NCBI GenBank assembly: GCA_019426215.1
Contig: CM033394.1
Coordinates: forward strand, 41,910,423 to 41,974,422
Source: Buddleja alternifolia
Lineage: Eukaryota > Streptophyta > Magnoliopsida > Lamiales > Scrophulariaceae
Direction of reading: 5' to 3'
Length of the DNA: 64,000 nucleotides
Below the pieces are notes generated by a model. The model worked only from the letters and a program-made list of their open reading frames with translations, was not told where the DNA came from and did no database searches. Shown here piece after piece: positions 32,654 to 43,986 of the stretch. Position 1 is the stretch's first letter. Each line of letters starts with the position of its first letter. The translations under genes were made by a program, and so were the position numbers.

Positions 32654-34868
32654 TGATAAGTATTACAGATAAGAGTCATTTTTACGTGTTTTTAAGCTCG
32701 TTGCGTTAATGTTTTAGGTTCATTTATTGCTTGATTCCTACCACTTGTGCGGTTAATTCGTACGTTAAGTGATTTCAGACCTTAAATGGATGCAATCGAA
32801 GAAAGAGCAGAAAAATGACGTGTAGAACAAAGTTCAGGCCAAAATGCTTCGCACTACCACGCCCAGGAGCCCCTGATCCCACGCCCAGGCGCTAAACAAG
32901 CCAGAAAATGGACTAAGCCACGCAGTGCGGTGCTTAGGCGCCACCCTACTCGCGCCTAGGCGTCATATTCATCGTGCCCGTGCGCCATTTCCTTACGCCT
33001 GGGCGCCGGGTCACTTATCCCCCAAGTCAGTTACACCACCTAGACCGCGCCCAGGCACCGATTTGCTCACGCTTGGGCACCGCTGTAACGGTTTTGATTG
33101 AGTATAAATTCAAAAATCAAAGGGGAAGGAAGGAGTTCGGATTTCAAGGCAATTTTGGGATTTTTTGGGACTTGAATCAGACTTATCATCAATTTTGGAG
33201 AACAAGAAAGAGGATTGACTCTCGAGATTGAAGCCTTCAACCCGGATTCATCATCAGTCAAGCGTATTAGGGAGTTTTTAATCGTTTTTACATTTTTGTC
33301 TATGATTATGTATATAACTACCTTAAATTCTCTTGTACCTTTGATTATGAGCTAAGCTTGTAAAACTAAGGCCATGTAAAGGCCAATTTGTGAAGTATTC
33401 TTATAATAGATGATTGTTTGAATCAATTCATATGTTGCTATGTGTTGTGAATGATTATGCTTCTTACATGTGCTTGATCACCATATGTTTGATTAATTGC
33501 CTAGATTAATGTTTTGAGAGAGACTTGAGCTCGGTTAACGAAAATTCATAACATGAACCGATTAATAGGAATTGCCCTAGACATAGGTAGAGATTCCAGG
33601 GTGAAGTAAGTCGACCTTAGTCAAGAAAGTTCTACCTTAGTGCGTGCTTGATAATTAAATTCCCAAATAGACATATTTCGGGGACCGTTATTTAGGTATA
33701 GGATTTCTTATATCGTGAGAGATCGGATAGTTATTATCATAGGATCTTCCACCATAGCAACTAGGGGTGTTCACGAACCGACCGAACCGACCGAGAACCG
33801 AAATTTCGGTTCGGTTTTCGGTTTTTTTTTTTGCAAATTTCGGTTTTTCGGTTTTCGGTTCGGTCGGTTAACCGAAAAACCGAATTTTTTATTTTTTTTA
33901 TGTTTTATATAGTATAATATAGACCAAAAACTATAAAAAAATGTGTTTGCTAGTGACAACTTATAGGAAAATAAAGAAAATGAATTAAAATTAGTCATAA
34001 TTTAATTTCAATTATTTTTTATATCTAATTTATTTATTTATACAGAAAAATCGAACCGAACCAGTTCACTTTTTAATTTTATTATGTCAATTTTAGTTGG
34101 CTGTGCTAAACATAATTATAAATGTATGCATTCCAAAGAAAAAGTGAACAACAATAGCCAACAAACAGTAGCTAGTGAGATTTTTGAAAAAACATAACAA
34201 AAAAAAAATCGGTTTTAACCGAACCGAAAAAAACCCCGACCGAACCGGTCGATTTTTTAACCGAACCGAACCTGTTTGGTTCGGTTTTCGGTCCGGATTT
34301 TCGGAAAACCCAAATTTCGGTTAACCGAAAATCCGGTACGGTTCGGTTAAAAAACCGACCGATGAACACCCCTAATAGCAACATAGGTCTAATGATTCAA
34401 CAAGCTTCTTTATAAGGTTAACAAATCAAATTGAGCATGCACCTTAGTTACCTTTCATACTTGAAATTTCAATCATCTGCTTGTCCTCGCTTTTGTTCTT
34501 TGCAGGTTTGTTTGAATTGAATTTACTCTTTACTTTAACTGTTTGTTTTATTACGAAATCTTAAACTAAAATACTTGTCCTTGTGGTTCGATATCCAGAC
34601 TTTTGTCCACTATTACTACGTACATGACTAGAGCACTTGCTATAAAACCACGTTAGGTTCTAGCATGTCAAGTTCCGTTGCCGGGATCAGAGGCGCCTGG
34701 GCGTGGGAGTGCGAGGCCTTTTGGCCTGAACTTTGTTCTACACGTCGTTTTCCTCCCTTTTTTCAATTGCATCCATTTAAGGTCTGGAATCACTTAACGC
34801 ATGAATTAACGGCACAAGTGGCAAGAATCAAGCGATAAATGAACCTAAAACATTAACGACTCTTATCA
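32654..34868. mobile_element. LTR plus primer site plus inverted LTR fragment (second inverted-LTR structure)
   Basis: A plus-oriented LTR runs from TGATAAG (32654) to AGCATGTCA (34670). It is about 1.4 kb without the hAT MITE it carries. A degenerate primer-site-like CCGTTGCCGGGATC follows (34677-34690). Then 34691-34868 is the reverse complement of the LTR's first about 250 bp, ending GACTCTTATCA. As in the 1265-4913 element, both outer ends are U3 ends. No matching 5-bp flank is seen (TTAAT and ACTAC). It interrupts ORF1 of the LINE. The left part contains several ACGCCCAGGCGC-type GC-rich repeats. Confidence 0.6.
33762..34374. mobile_element. hAT MITE (613 bp) with 8-bp duplication
   Basis: Ends TAGGGGTGTTCACGAACCG and CGATGAACACCCCTA. 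ATAGCAAC flanks both sides exactly (33754-33761 and 34375-34382). The subterminal arms are dense CCGAACCGAAA/TTTCGGTTCGG repeats. Same family type as 24736-25249. Confidence 0.85.
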
Positions 34869-35462
34869 ACTACCTTTCCCAATAGTAGGTATCCATCCTT
34901 GTTTTAACTGGGCAGAGTCTTGTGGGCTTGAATTTTCTTTGTCCAATTTCTGAAATATAGTCTGACTCAAGTTGGGCTTTGGCTTTATCTTTCTTCTGCG
35001 TAGGATTTCGATTATAATGTTTATCTTTTGGACTTGATTAATTGCGTGCAGCCCATAGTTTGCTCTTCTATATTTTTATGCATTGCCGGGTCTAGTGGGT
35101 CATCTAAGCCCTCTTCATCAATGAGAACATTAAAACTCGATCCATTAGAGCTCTCTCCCAATTTCTTCTGCCAACTTTTGGTTTGACTTGGAGTTTACTT
35201 GTTTTTAGTTGACATGTTTTCCTTTTGCAGTGTTATCCCTTAGACCTTGTCTATTCCTTTTATTTTGCATGTCTTTCCTTTCTACTCTGGACGGCCCAAA
35301 GGTCATAGCCATTGGGATTGAAGATTCTCCCCCATTTACTTGATTTCTTTCCTTACTTGTTGACATATCCTCCCTGTTTCTAGGTTGGTGTTGGCGACCT
35401 TTCCAATTTTAGACAATCATCCACGGCCCATATGTGGTTATATTGAGTTGCTGAAAATTTAT

Positions 35463-36220
35463 CTAATTACCCTTGGTTGTATTCCCACTTTGCTGATCGT
35501 GATTCGCTGTGCTCGCCGGAACTTCAATGTTGCCAGCATTACTATTCTTGTTGCATGTTTTTTTGCTGTGAACATACGATCCGCACTCAAAACAAATTAG
35601 ATGCAATCCTTCATATTCCACTGCTTGTGGATACTCTTCCACATAGATGACCGGGGTTAGAGGTTTAGCTAGATCAATTTGGATGCCCATACAAGCGAAT
35701 CTTCCTCGTATTGATTCTTCTGTATTTTTGTCAATCTTGACTACTTTCCCAATCTGCTCTCCCATTCAGCCAAGAAGCATAGGATTGCAAAGTTCGAGAG
35801 GTATATCCGAAAAAAGAACCCATGTTACTGTCGTTTCGATGTGTACTTTGTTCGCTTGAAACGCCGGTTTCCACTTCCTTACCGTAAGGTAGTGTCCCAA
35901 TACAACCCAAGGTCCACCATTAAGCACTCGATCATAGTCGGATTTGAGGTAAAAATGTTCCAAGTAAAAACCGTTACTGAGATCTATTGGTTCGAATTCT
36001 TCCCGAAGCCTTTTTATATGGATCTGAGAATTTACGCAGCTCTTCCATTGTCACGTTTATCTTAACCTTTTTTCTGCCCACCGGATCTTGAGCTCTCAAA
36101 TATTCAGCCAAGGCATCATCCCATTCTTGGTCTGCTTCACCCTTACCGGTATAGTAAGGTTTTGGTAGTAGAGCTTGACTCCACCTGTCTTGAATTTTGC
36201 TTTCTTTCCATGCATTAGAT
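35463..36220 (-). pseudogene. LINE ORF1: DUF4283 and zinc knuckle
   Basis: Nucleic-acid-binding ORF1 protein of plant L1 elements. The DUF4283 part shows VLNGGPWVVLGHYLTVRKW and PLELCNPMLLG. The knuckle is CFECGSYVHSKKTC (C-X2-C-X4-H-X4-C). A frame break separates the two near 35765. The 5' end reaches the run of N at 36224. Confidence 0.8.
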
Positions 36221-36223
36221 GGT

Positions 36224-36323
36224 NNNNNNNNNNNNNNNNNNNNNNNNNNNNNNNNNNNNNNNNNNNNNNNNNNNNNNNNNNNNNNNNNNNNNNNNNNNNN
36301 NNNNNNNNNNNNNNNNNNNNNNN
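36224..36323. other. Assembly gap (100 N)
   Basis: Exactly 100 N, a conventional gap of unknown size. The 5' end of the LINE and any junction to the DNA at 36324 are hidden. Confidence 0.99.
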
Positions 36324-37773
36324 CGTATTAAATTTACCAATTTTATAAGCTCAAAAGGACTAAAATTACAAAAAGTCCGCAGATAACAGACCAATTTTGC
36401 GATGCGTCAACTTAAAGGACTAAAATACAAAGGAGACCAAGTTAACGGACTAAAAAAATAATTTTGCCATTCTTTTTATATTTTTAATAAAAAATATTGA
36501 TAATTTCTTACAAAAGAACTTGAAAACTAATAAAAAAAATCAAAAAGAGAACCAGGAAAATGAAGGAAATTGAAAAAAATAAGGGAAAACTTTAGAAAAA
36601 TAATACAAAACAGGAAAAATATCAGAAAATCTCTGAAATTAAATAAGAAAAAAAATACTGAAAAACTAAAAAAATACTAAGAAAACAGAAAAAAATTATT
36701 AAAAAAAAAACAAAAATGAAAAGTTGAAACACGTCAAGGACATATAATTTTCTTATAATGCTTCAACGAATTAGCAAAAGTAAATCAATTACAACTTATC
36801 ATTTTTTTTTTTTTGATTTCATGAATTTTTTTCTACTTTTTAATTATTTTTCTAATTTATTAGAATTTTCAAGTTCTTTCAGATTTAATTCCTGGATTTT
36901 TTTTTTACAATTTTCCTGATTTTTTCATCTAATTTTTCTATTTTTTTTGAATTTTTTTGGATTTTCATAATTTTCTAAAACTTTCCTTTTTTCCTATTTT
37001 CCTTCATTTTTCGGGTTCTATTTTAGACTTTTTTAATTAGTTTTGAAGTTTTTACCTAATGCATGATCAATATTTTTTAACTTTCATATAAAAAGAAACG
37101 CTATATATTATACAAAATCAAATTAAAATTCAAAGTCTTAGCGGAAATCTCCCTAACCTATGGGTAGCACTTTGCCTCCTGAGTGACGATTCTGCTCTTA
37201 TCTCATGCCACACATGTATCACACAGATATAAAATGCAATTTACCCCATTCTTTTTAATTTTTATTGAACTGATTTCTTACATAAATTGCAACAAATTAT
37301 ACTGATGAATGATCCAAATCCAAGTTTGTTTTTCTTAACAAAAGAAATCCAATTTCCTTTTCTATAAAATGAATTGATCTAGGTCGAATAATTCGCGGTC
37401 TTCCCCGCTGTACCGGTGCTCCAGTCACGCTCCGGTGAACTCAAGACGGGAATATCGCTTTTAGCCGCTCTATCAAACCGCACTCTATATTTAATTAGTC
37501 GCATTTATATAAAATTCCTACCAAACAACTTTAAAATAAATTTTAGGATATCAGCCTCATTTCCCTTCATTTCTACCATAACTATCAAGCATAATTTTAT
37601 TACATTCATATGCAAGCAACTTAACGAGGCCTTAATGCTTGGACTTGATTAAGTATTGGGGTTTCTATTGGGCCTGGGTTGCTTAAGCTGAACTTAACAT
37701 AATAGAAGTTTTGGATAACTCCAAGTCAACCCATGTACCAAACGAATTTTATATATATGACACGTTTCAAACG
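36324..37773. other. Intergenic, no gene seen
   Basis: Just after the gap, a block to about 36480 (phrases AAAAGGACTAAAATTACAAA, GTTAACGGAC) looks like one arm of a foldback MITE. The remainder is A/T-rich with mirror-like A-rich (36480-36730) and T-rich (36790-37040) halves, which could be an old inverted repeat. No gene. Confidence 0.4.
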
Positions 37774-37782
37774 AATTTTGAT

Positions 37783-38060
37783 GGGGTAATGATATTTATG
37801 GTCTCAAATATAAAAGTTTTGAACCGATCGAATATTGACTTTAACATCCTTGACGTTTAAATTTTCACTTAAATTCTTTTTGGACATTTTTATACATACA
37901 TATGAACATGCATTTCACAGCAAATCTAAGGGCACAAATGTCTAAAAAGGACTTAAAGTAAAACAAATATTGAACATCAGAAATGATTAAGGTAAAATTT
38001 GAAAATGAGAGACTATTCTAACACAGAAGATATACATTGGGACATAAATGTCATTAACCT
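37783..38060. mobile_element. Mutator-like MITE (278 bp) with 9-bp duplication
   Basis: Ends GGGGTAATGATATTTATGG and ATAAATGTCATTAACC are inverted. AATTTTGAT flanks it exactly on both sides (37774-37782 and 38061-38069). Inner arms share CTTAAATTCTTTTTGGACATT and its reverse form. No coding. Confidence 0.7.
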
Positions 38061-38069
38061 AATTTTGAT

Positions 38070-40500
38070 TTTATGGAAAGATATATGTTTGATATTTTTA
38101 GTGATGAACCAAAATGGGAAATACCCAACTTCAGAACATCAAAACCCAACATTCTTCAACAAATGGTGATTGTTTGACCAAACTCTACTTAAGAAAATGA
38201 AAGAAAAAAGAAATTTTTTAAAATTATTATTTTCATTTTTTTATAATAATAAATGTTATTGTTTATTGTCAAGTAAAGATAATAATACAATCAAAATCAA
38301 ACTCACAGTAAAAGTTATTTAGGTACCTAAATTTCTATCTTTGAACTCGAATTCGGCTCGTGTAAAGGTTAAAATTACTTGAGTTTAAAGCCGAATCTTG
38401 TTTGAGTATGCTTGCTAGATTCATGAGCTACCTCGACTCAATTCACAAACCTAAATGGAAGAGTCGAGCATTGAAATCGACTAATCAGTCACATTGGATG
38501 CCTTAATTAACATTATACAAGCAGCATTACCTAATGAATAATTTCTTAGCTGTCTTAGTGTAGATGCTAATATTAATATATGCTTTTGCAATTATTAGGA
38601 AAACGGGTCCCGGATTGATATGACACTAATTATGTACCGAGTATTCTATCTTGCAGTTAGTTCCCTAGCAAGAAAAGTTTCGCAAACAATTAATTTATTT
38701 AAGTACCAAAAGCATTTATTTTGTTTATTTTTTAAAGAAACAATCAAATGGATATAGCTGAGTACTATTATCTATCAACGACTATTTTGTTGACTTTTTA
38801 AGTATCAAGTATCACGATCAATCATGTATTAGAACTCACTAATAAAAACAATATGAACTATATATCTATACCATACTTTTTGAGGGATTTAATATGCACG
38901 CTTGGTAGCATTAGATCTTTAGTACGCCGTTAATTTTTGGCAAAATTGTATTTTTGATTCTATAATATAGACCTATTGTATTGTTTCACGCTTTACAAAA
39001 TTTTAAAAATAAACTCACATGATAATAACTCAATCAACCAATTCTTTGCCCTTCTTCCCAAACCCCATTGGTCTCTGTTCCCCTATGTTGGGTTGGGGCG
39101 GCCAGGGAAGGGTGGCACGGGCTTGGGTTTGGCTAGTGAAGAACGGGTAGGGCTGGCCGACGGGAAGGAAGAAGGAAAAAATTGAAGAAAGAAAAAAAAG
39201 AAAAATGACAAATACGTTATTAGTGTTCACTTGAAATTAAAATCAGGGACTTTCATAATGAAAGGTTATCGTGCAATTTTTGTTAATTAAAGGCGACTGT
39301 GACATAATAAAAGAATATAAAATATCGGTAATAGTAACAACCCTATATATATATATATATATATAGATTTAATTTCCACCATTGAAATACATCAAGAAAG
39401 ATTCAAAGGTTCTCTCAAATAGAACAAAATAATCACTACATAAGTCAAAGCTAGTCCCAAAAACAAAGGTGTGATTTGACCATAAAATTTAACACATGAG
39501 AGCGACTAACAATTGAAGCAAACATAGAGGATATGCGAGTAATTTGTTTCTCAGCAGAAGTTTTCTCTGTTTCTTATTTTATATTTTGCATAATATAGGG
39601 ATTATGTGCAATTTATCCAATTTATCTTAAATCTTTAAATAACGACGCTAGGAATCCCATCCAGTTCTTGATGGACAAGACTAAGTTTGTTGAGTTTTTC
39701 CGGTCCGATGACACTATTTTATTAATCATGTAAAGCGAGTGACGAGAATCACAAAACACTCTATTTATGAGACTGAAAATGTAATTTTGTTTTAAAGTTT
39801 TCTAATGTGTTCTGGACAAGTAAATAAATACAATTTCTTTTATTAGTAAATGATAATTTTGTAACTAAACTTATTTAAGATGTACGGATGTAATTTTTCC
39901 TTTTATATGAACAAAATGCTAGATGAAACTCTTCATGTCTATCCTAACAAAAATGATTTAACTGGAACGAATGTTCATTTCGTCAAAACTCCCTCGCACA
40001 TATATATATAACCCAACTTCGTCAGGTAAGTCCATCGATGCACTAGAAAATAAGACTTAATCTCCATTAGATCAAACATTATGATCAATTCATAATACAT
40101 CCACATTAAATAGCAAATTTTCTGTCTTTACTAAGCTTCAAACTCGTGACATTCAATAAAGAATTAACCACTGGGTCATTGAACTACGTGCGTAAGTGAA
40201 TTTAATTTACCATTGATACAAATTGCGTAAAAAAAATAAAAAAGTTAGTATTATGAAGCATTTGAAAACAATGACCAATTGATTACTTTTTTCTAATAGA
40301 TTAAAGATCTAAGACATGTTCATAATAATAAAGGAGTTGTCCAAAGGTGGCTCGTGGAGTGATAATTTATGAGGGACCTATCAATCATTGATCAATATTT
40401 TTATTTTTCTTTGGATCCAATTCAAACTCCCGTCTTCTTCTGCTAACAAAAGTAGATTCAATTTAAAGCAAATTCAACCTACATAATTCAACTAATCCAA
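38070..40500. other. Intergenic, no gene seen
   Basis: AT-rich DNA with an AT dinucleotide run near 39345-39366 and short open stretches without recognisable products (38976-39230 on both strands). No gene supported. Confidence 0.45.
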
Positions 40501-40504
40501 AAAG

Positions 40505-41100
40505 AACCTTCAAAGTTCAAAAAGAAAAAAACAAATGCCAGCCATACATGTAATTATGTCTTGTAAATTTTGGACAAATTATGGAGTAAATATTTTTACA
40601 CTTATTTTTAAAAATTACTTTAACACTACCTCAATTTGTATGATTTTATGAGTTGCATGAACATAAAAATATAAGCGAAAATATCGAAATCTTTTACAAA
40701 ATGAATGAACATATCTTCCAAGAATTGTTTTATTTTCTTCTTGGACTTTCTACTACAGAAAAACAAATCGATCTCAAATAAACTTACAGTACATTTTAAA
40801 AGAATCTTCAAATTTCAAAAAGAAAAAACAAATGCCAGCCATATGCATTTATTTCTTGTAAATTTTGGACAAGTCAAAGTTAATATTTTTTCCGCATTTT
40901 TTTTAAATACTATAACTTTATTCGCATTTTTATGATTGTATTATGGGTAGCACAAACATAAAAATCTATGCGGAAATATCGATTTTATTTACAAAAAAAT
41001 AAAAATATATTTCAAAAATTATTTTCTGTTCTTCTTGGACTTTTTACTACAGAAAAAGGAACCAATGCCAAATAAACTTACGGTACCTTTAGCAATATAA
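40505..41100 (-). repeat. Two tandem copies of about 298 bp covering the 3' end of the MAKR-like gene
   Basis: Copy A (about 40505-40802) and copy B (about 40803-41100) share the 3'-flank phrase AAACAAATGCCAGCCAT and the terminal coding segment. Copy B encodes the real gene end (KGTVSLFGIGSFFCSKKSKK). Copy A encodes a diverged version (KCTVSLFEIDLFFCSRKSKK) in an open frame that runs on further. The copies differ clearly, so the duplication is old. Confidence 0.75.
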
Positions 41101-41744
41101 GTAGGAGGAATATTCAAAACCGGATTAATTCTAACTCCATTGCCATAAGATCTGCTTGTACTCTTCTTCAAAATCGGCTTTTTCGCCAAATTATTGTTAT
41201 AAGGATAATATTGATTCAAAGATGAACCCGAAGAGCTTTCGCGACGGATCGAAGCTTCTTTCAACGAATTCTGCTTCTGCAAAACTTTTGGCGACGGCTT
41301 CGGATTCAGAGCAGAGCCCGTCGAATTGCTTCTCGTCAGAAAATGTAAAGATCGAAGCAATCCGCCATTGTTAGACCTTGCATTTTCACAGTTTACACTG
41401 CTGCTTCTTCTGAATTGCCAGAATGGCTTTGGCGACGGATTTTCGAATTCGTCGTTTTCGGTGGATAAAAACTCGATTAGTCGTTTTTTCTGTGGCTCGG
41501 ATTTGTGGGTTTGTTTTGGTGGGATGATTTTTTTTATTTCCACGGGAAGGATTTTGCCATCGGCGAAGAGTTCATCAGCCGAGGAAATTTGTTGCGGGAA
41601 GTTTTGTGAAACGAAGAAATCAAAATCGATTGTGGGGTTTAAGTGCAATTTATGGTTTTCTATGGGGACAAAATCTAATTCTTTGAGATCATGAGAGAAT
41701 GAGATTCTTGGACTTGAAATTTCTGAGCAAACATCAACTGCCAT
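41019..41744 (-). CDS. MAKR-like plant-specific protein (membrane-associated kinase regulator-like)
   Basis: Single-exon gene of 241 residues, Met at 41744. I recognise the layout of uncharacterised plant proteins often named membrane-associated kinase regulator: an N-terminal acidic part with FDFFVSQNF and the conserved ISSADELFADGKILP block (about residues 42-65), a Ser/Lys-rich basic middle (FWQFRRSSS, LTRSNSTGS, KPILKKSTSRSYGNG), and a C-terminal VRINPVLNIPPTY then SLFGIGSFFCSKKSKK. The basic tail fits plasma-membrane or nuclear association, but no function is shown here. Length and start fit the family. The 5' leader is CT-rich, and the last codons and 3' flank are tandemly duplicated downstream. 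Confidence 0.75.
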   Translation of the reverse strand: MAVDVCSEISSPRISFSHDLKELDFVPIENHKLHLNPTIDFDFFVSQNFPQQISSADELFADGKILPVEIKKIIPPKQTHKSEPQKKRLIEFLSTENDEFENPSPKPFWQFRRSSSVNCENARSNNGGLLRSLHFLTRSNSTGSALNPKPSPKVLQKQNSLKEASIRRESSSGSSLNQYYPYNNNLAKKPILKKSTSRSYGNGVRINPVLNIPPTYIAKGTVSLFGIGSFFCSKKSKKNRK

Positions 41745-42300
41745 ATTTTTTTGTTTTTTTAAGTGTTTTCGAGAAATTTTGGCGAAAGTTGTGGGAAAAG
41801 AAGGGAGAATCTTATAGTTAAGTGAAGAATGGGGGTGTGAGAATGTAAAATTGGGGAGTCAAAAAGAGGGGGAAATGGGGGAGATAATTGTGTTTTTTCC
41901 TTTTGTGTGTGTGGGAATGGGGATGAGCTTTTGCTTTATTAGTAATTTTTGGAGGAAAAGTTGAGAGGGTTTGTTTGAGTGAGGAACATTGAGATTGACA
42001 TTTTGTTTGTGTCTAAGTGATGGATGAAAAGAGTGAAAGTGATTGAATTTAAGCACCGAAAGGCTAGGGAATGATCTCCCCAAATAGGGAACTCTGTAGC
42101 TTTTGAAATGAGGAGAGAGAGAGAGAGGGGAGAGAGATGGAGGGCTTGAGGCTTAAGCTTCAATTGAATGCAAGAGAGAGAGAGAGAGAGATAAAGATAA
42201 GAGGGGGGAGAGAGAGAGATTTGAGGCATAGGCTTGAATTGAAGGTAGATACGATAGGAGTGAGAGTGAACTCAATAATATTTTAGCGGCAGCCGCCCGG
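41745..42300 (-). promoter_or_regulatory. 5' leader and promoter region of the MAKR-like gene
   Basis: On the minus strand this is a CT-rich region. It includes (CT)n tracts read as GAGAGA on plus at 42112-42130 and 42174-42222, common in plant 5' UTRs and core promoters. Open stretches in it (for example 41859-42229 minus) have low-complexity content and are not genes. Confidence 0.4.
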
Positions 42301-42804
42301 AAATCTAGTTAGACCAATGGCTTTGTCATGGTCAAGAGGCAAAGTAACATAGGATACCCCAAAATTCCTCTTATTGTTGTGTTGAGTTCAATAAATGATA
42401 AAATTCCTTCATTTTCTATTTAGCACAACTAATAATGAGGAGTAATGACACTATTTGGTACGTTTTAAGCACTAAAAGAGATAAGACATCAATTACAACA
42501 CACGTCGTTGTTGTCCGTGTATATGTAGTCGTGGCAATGAAAAGACCGTACCCCAAGTTCGAAAATGGTAATGACATTAAATCTAACTACGGAGTTCAAG
42601 AATTTCATACCTATTGCCTTTTTCTTCTTGTAATGAAAACACATGTTTGTATGTGGTCGAGTGTGTAAACTGTACTTAATCCAAAATTCTTCCAGTCTCT
42701 TCTCTGTTGGTAAGGAAATTGGTTATTTTTTTTCATTTTCTATTACATAATAATGTAACACTTCCTATTAGAGACATAAATGTGTGATAACTGTATGCAC
42801 AAGT
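42301..42804. other. Intergenic, no gene seen
   Basis: Between the gene promoter and the large foldback element. A 77-codon open stretch at 42435-42668 (plus) has no recognised product. Confidence 0.4.
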
Positions 42805-43269
42805 GATTAGGATAGGGTAATTAATTACACCCAATCCCCTTGTTATCGATCTTATTATTACTCCGCTCCCCTATGAAAAAAAATTATCATGTTACCCCCC
42901 TGTGAATCAATTAAAGAAGCAATTTAACTACCTACGTTCCTTACTCGCGTGTCATGAGACTGGTTATCAAATTTTCGTCAGTTAAAGACTATCTTACCCC
43001 TTAATTGCTGACCGTTGGATCAGATCTCCTGAATATCAATGATCATGATTAATTTCTTATATTTTATTAAAATCAATTTATAACAATCGTATATCTTAAT
43101 AGGTATCAACGGTTGATATTCAATTTCTTATTTCATGATTAAATGTATATTTATATATTATATATAAATATTTCTAATATTTAAAAAACATATTAATAAC
43201 ATTATACATATATAATATATATTTCATAACATTAATACGTGGTTATATATATATATATATATATATAAA

Positions 43270-43912
43270 TATATATGTCTTCTCCGGCAAGTGCCACTGG
43301 CAGCCTTTACCAACCTCCGCCCCACCACCTGCAACTTCCAACCCCGCCTCCACCCCGCAACCGTTAAGAATCTCATGTTTTGGATCCTCAAATCAAGGCC
43401 AAGAAATATATAATCTCCTACAATTCACATCCAAGTAGCGAAAAAAAAAAAAGGGCACATATCCAAACAATCCGAAGTTCAATCTCAGCTAAAATTGAAA
43501 TTAATTTTTTTTTTTAACTTCAGATTTGAATATTACGAATCTTTGAACACCTGCAAATCTGAATATTTGTGAATCTGTGAGCAAGCAAGGGATGGTAGGT
43601 GCGGTGGGGGGTGGGGCAGAGGCAATGGTGAAGAATGGCGTCGGTGATGAGGGGCTGACGATGGTGGTGGACGGTGGTGGGCGTAGGAAAAACTGTGGTG
43701 GTACGGCGACAACCATGGAGCTGATTTGCAATTTCAGATTGCAATTGCAATTTCAAATTTGCAGATTTGCAATTGCAATTTCAGATTGTAGATTTGCTAT
43801 TTTAGACTTGGGGATGATTTGAAGGTGTTGGATTTGTAGTTGCAGGTGGTGGATTTGCAGGTGGTCGCTGGTGGGAAGTGGTCGTCGTCAGTCGTCGGTG
43901 GACGATGGTCGT
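43270..43912. other. GC-rich cargo segment inside the foldback element
   Basis: This part stands out by base composition and by repeats of GGTGGTGG and CACCACC type and a reiterated GCAATTTCAGATTTGCAA motif (43725-43800). It is bounded by AT dinucleotide runs. It could be captured host DNA (Pack-MULE-like), but I recognise no protein in it. Confidence 0.35.
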
Positions 43913-43986
43913 CTATATATCTATATATGTATATATATATATATACATTATGTATTTTCATATTGTTAAATATATACATATATATA

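Larger units (their letters stand above)
30382..36223 (-). mobile_element. LINE (L1-type), minus strand, split and truncated
   Basis: Order on the minus strand: ORF1 with DUF4283 and a CCHC knuckle (36220-35463), ORF1 tail (to about 32255), ORF2 endonuclease (32206-31514), linker (31467-30814), and the start of RT (30717-30382). RT motifs beyond the AYDKIDW block are missing, so the 3' half is lost. The 5' end runs into the assembly gap. ORF1 is split by the LTR structure at 32654-34868. Frameshifts and stops are frequent. Confidence 0.8.

Noticed and set aside
39030..39230. Overlapping frames on both strands
   Set aside because: Short, no domain, with Lys/Glu- and Phe/Ser-rich ends created by A-rich tracts.
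41859..42229. Ser/Leu-rich frames upstream of the MAKR-like gene
   Set aside because: They come from a CT-rich 5' leader with dinucleotide tracts; low complexity and no conservation cue.
43577..43822. Glycine-rich frame in the large foldback element
   Set aside because: Low-complexity GGTGG repeats give open frames on both strands; no start context or domain.
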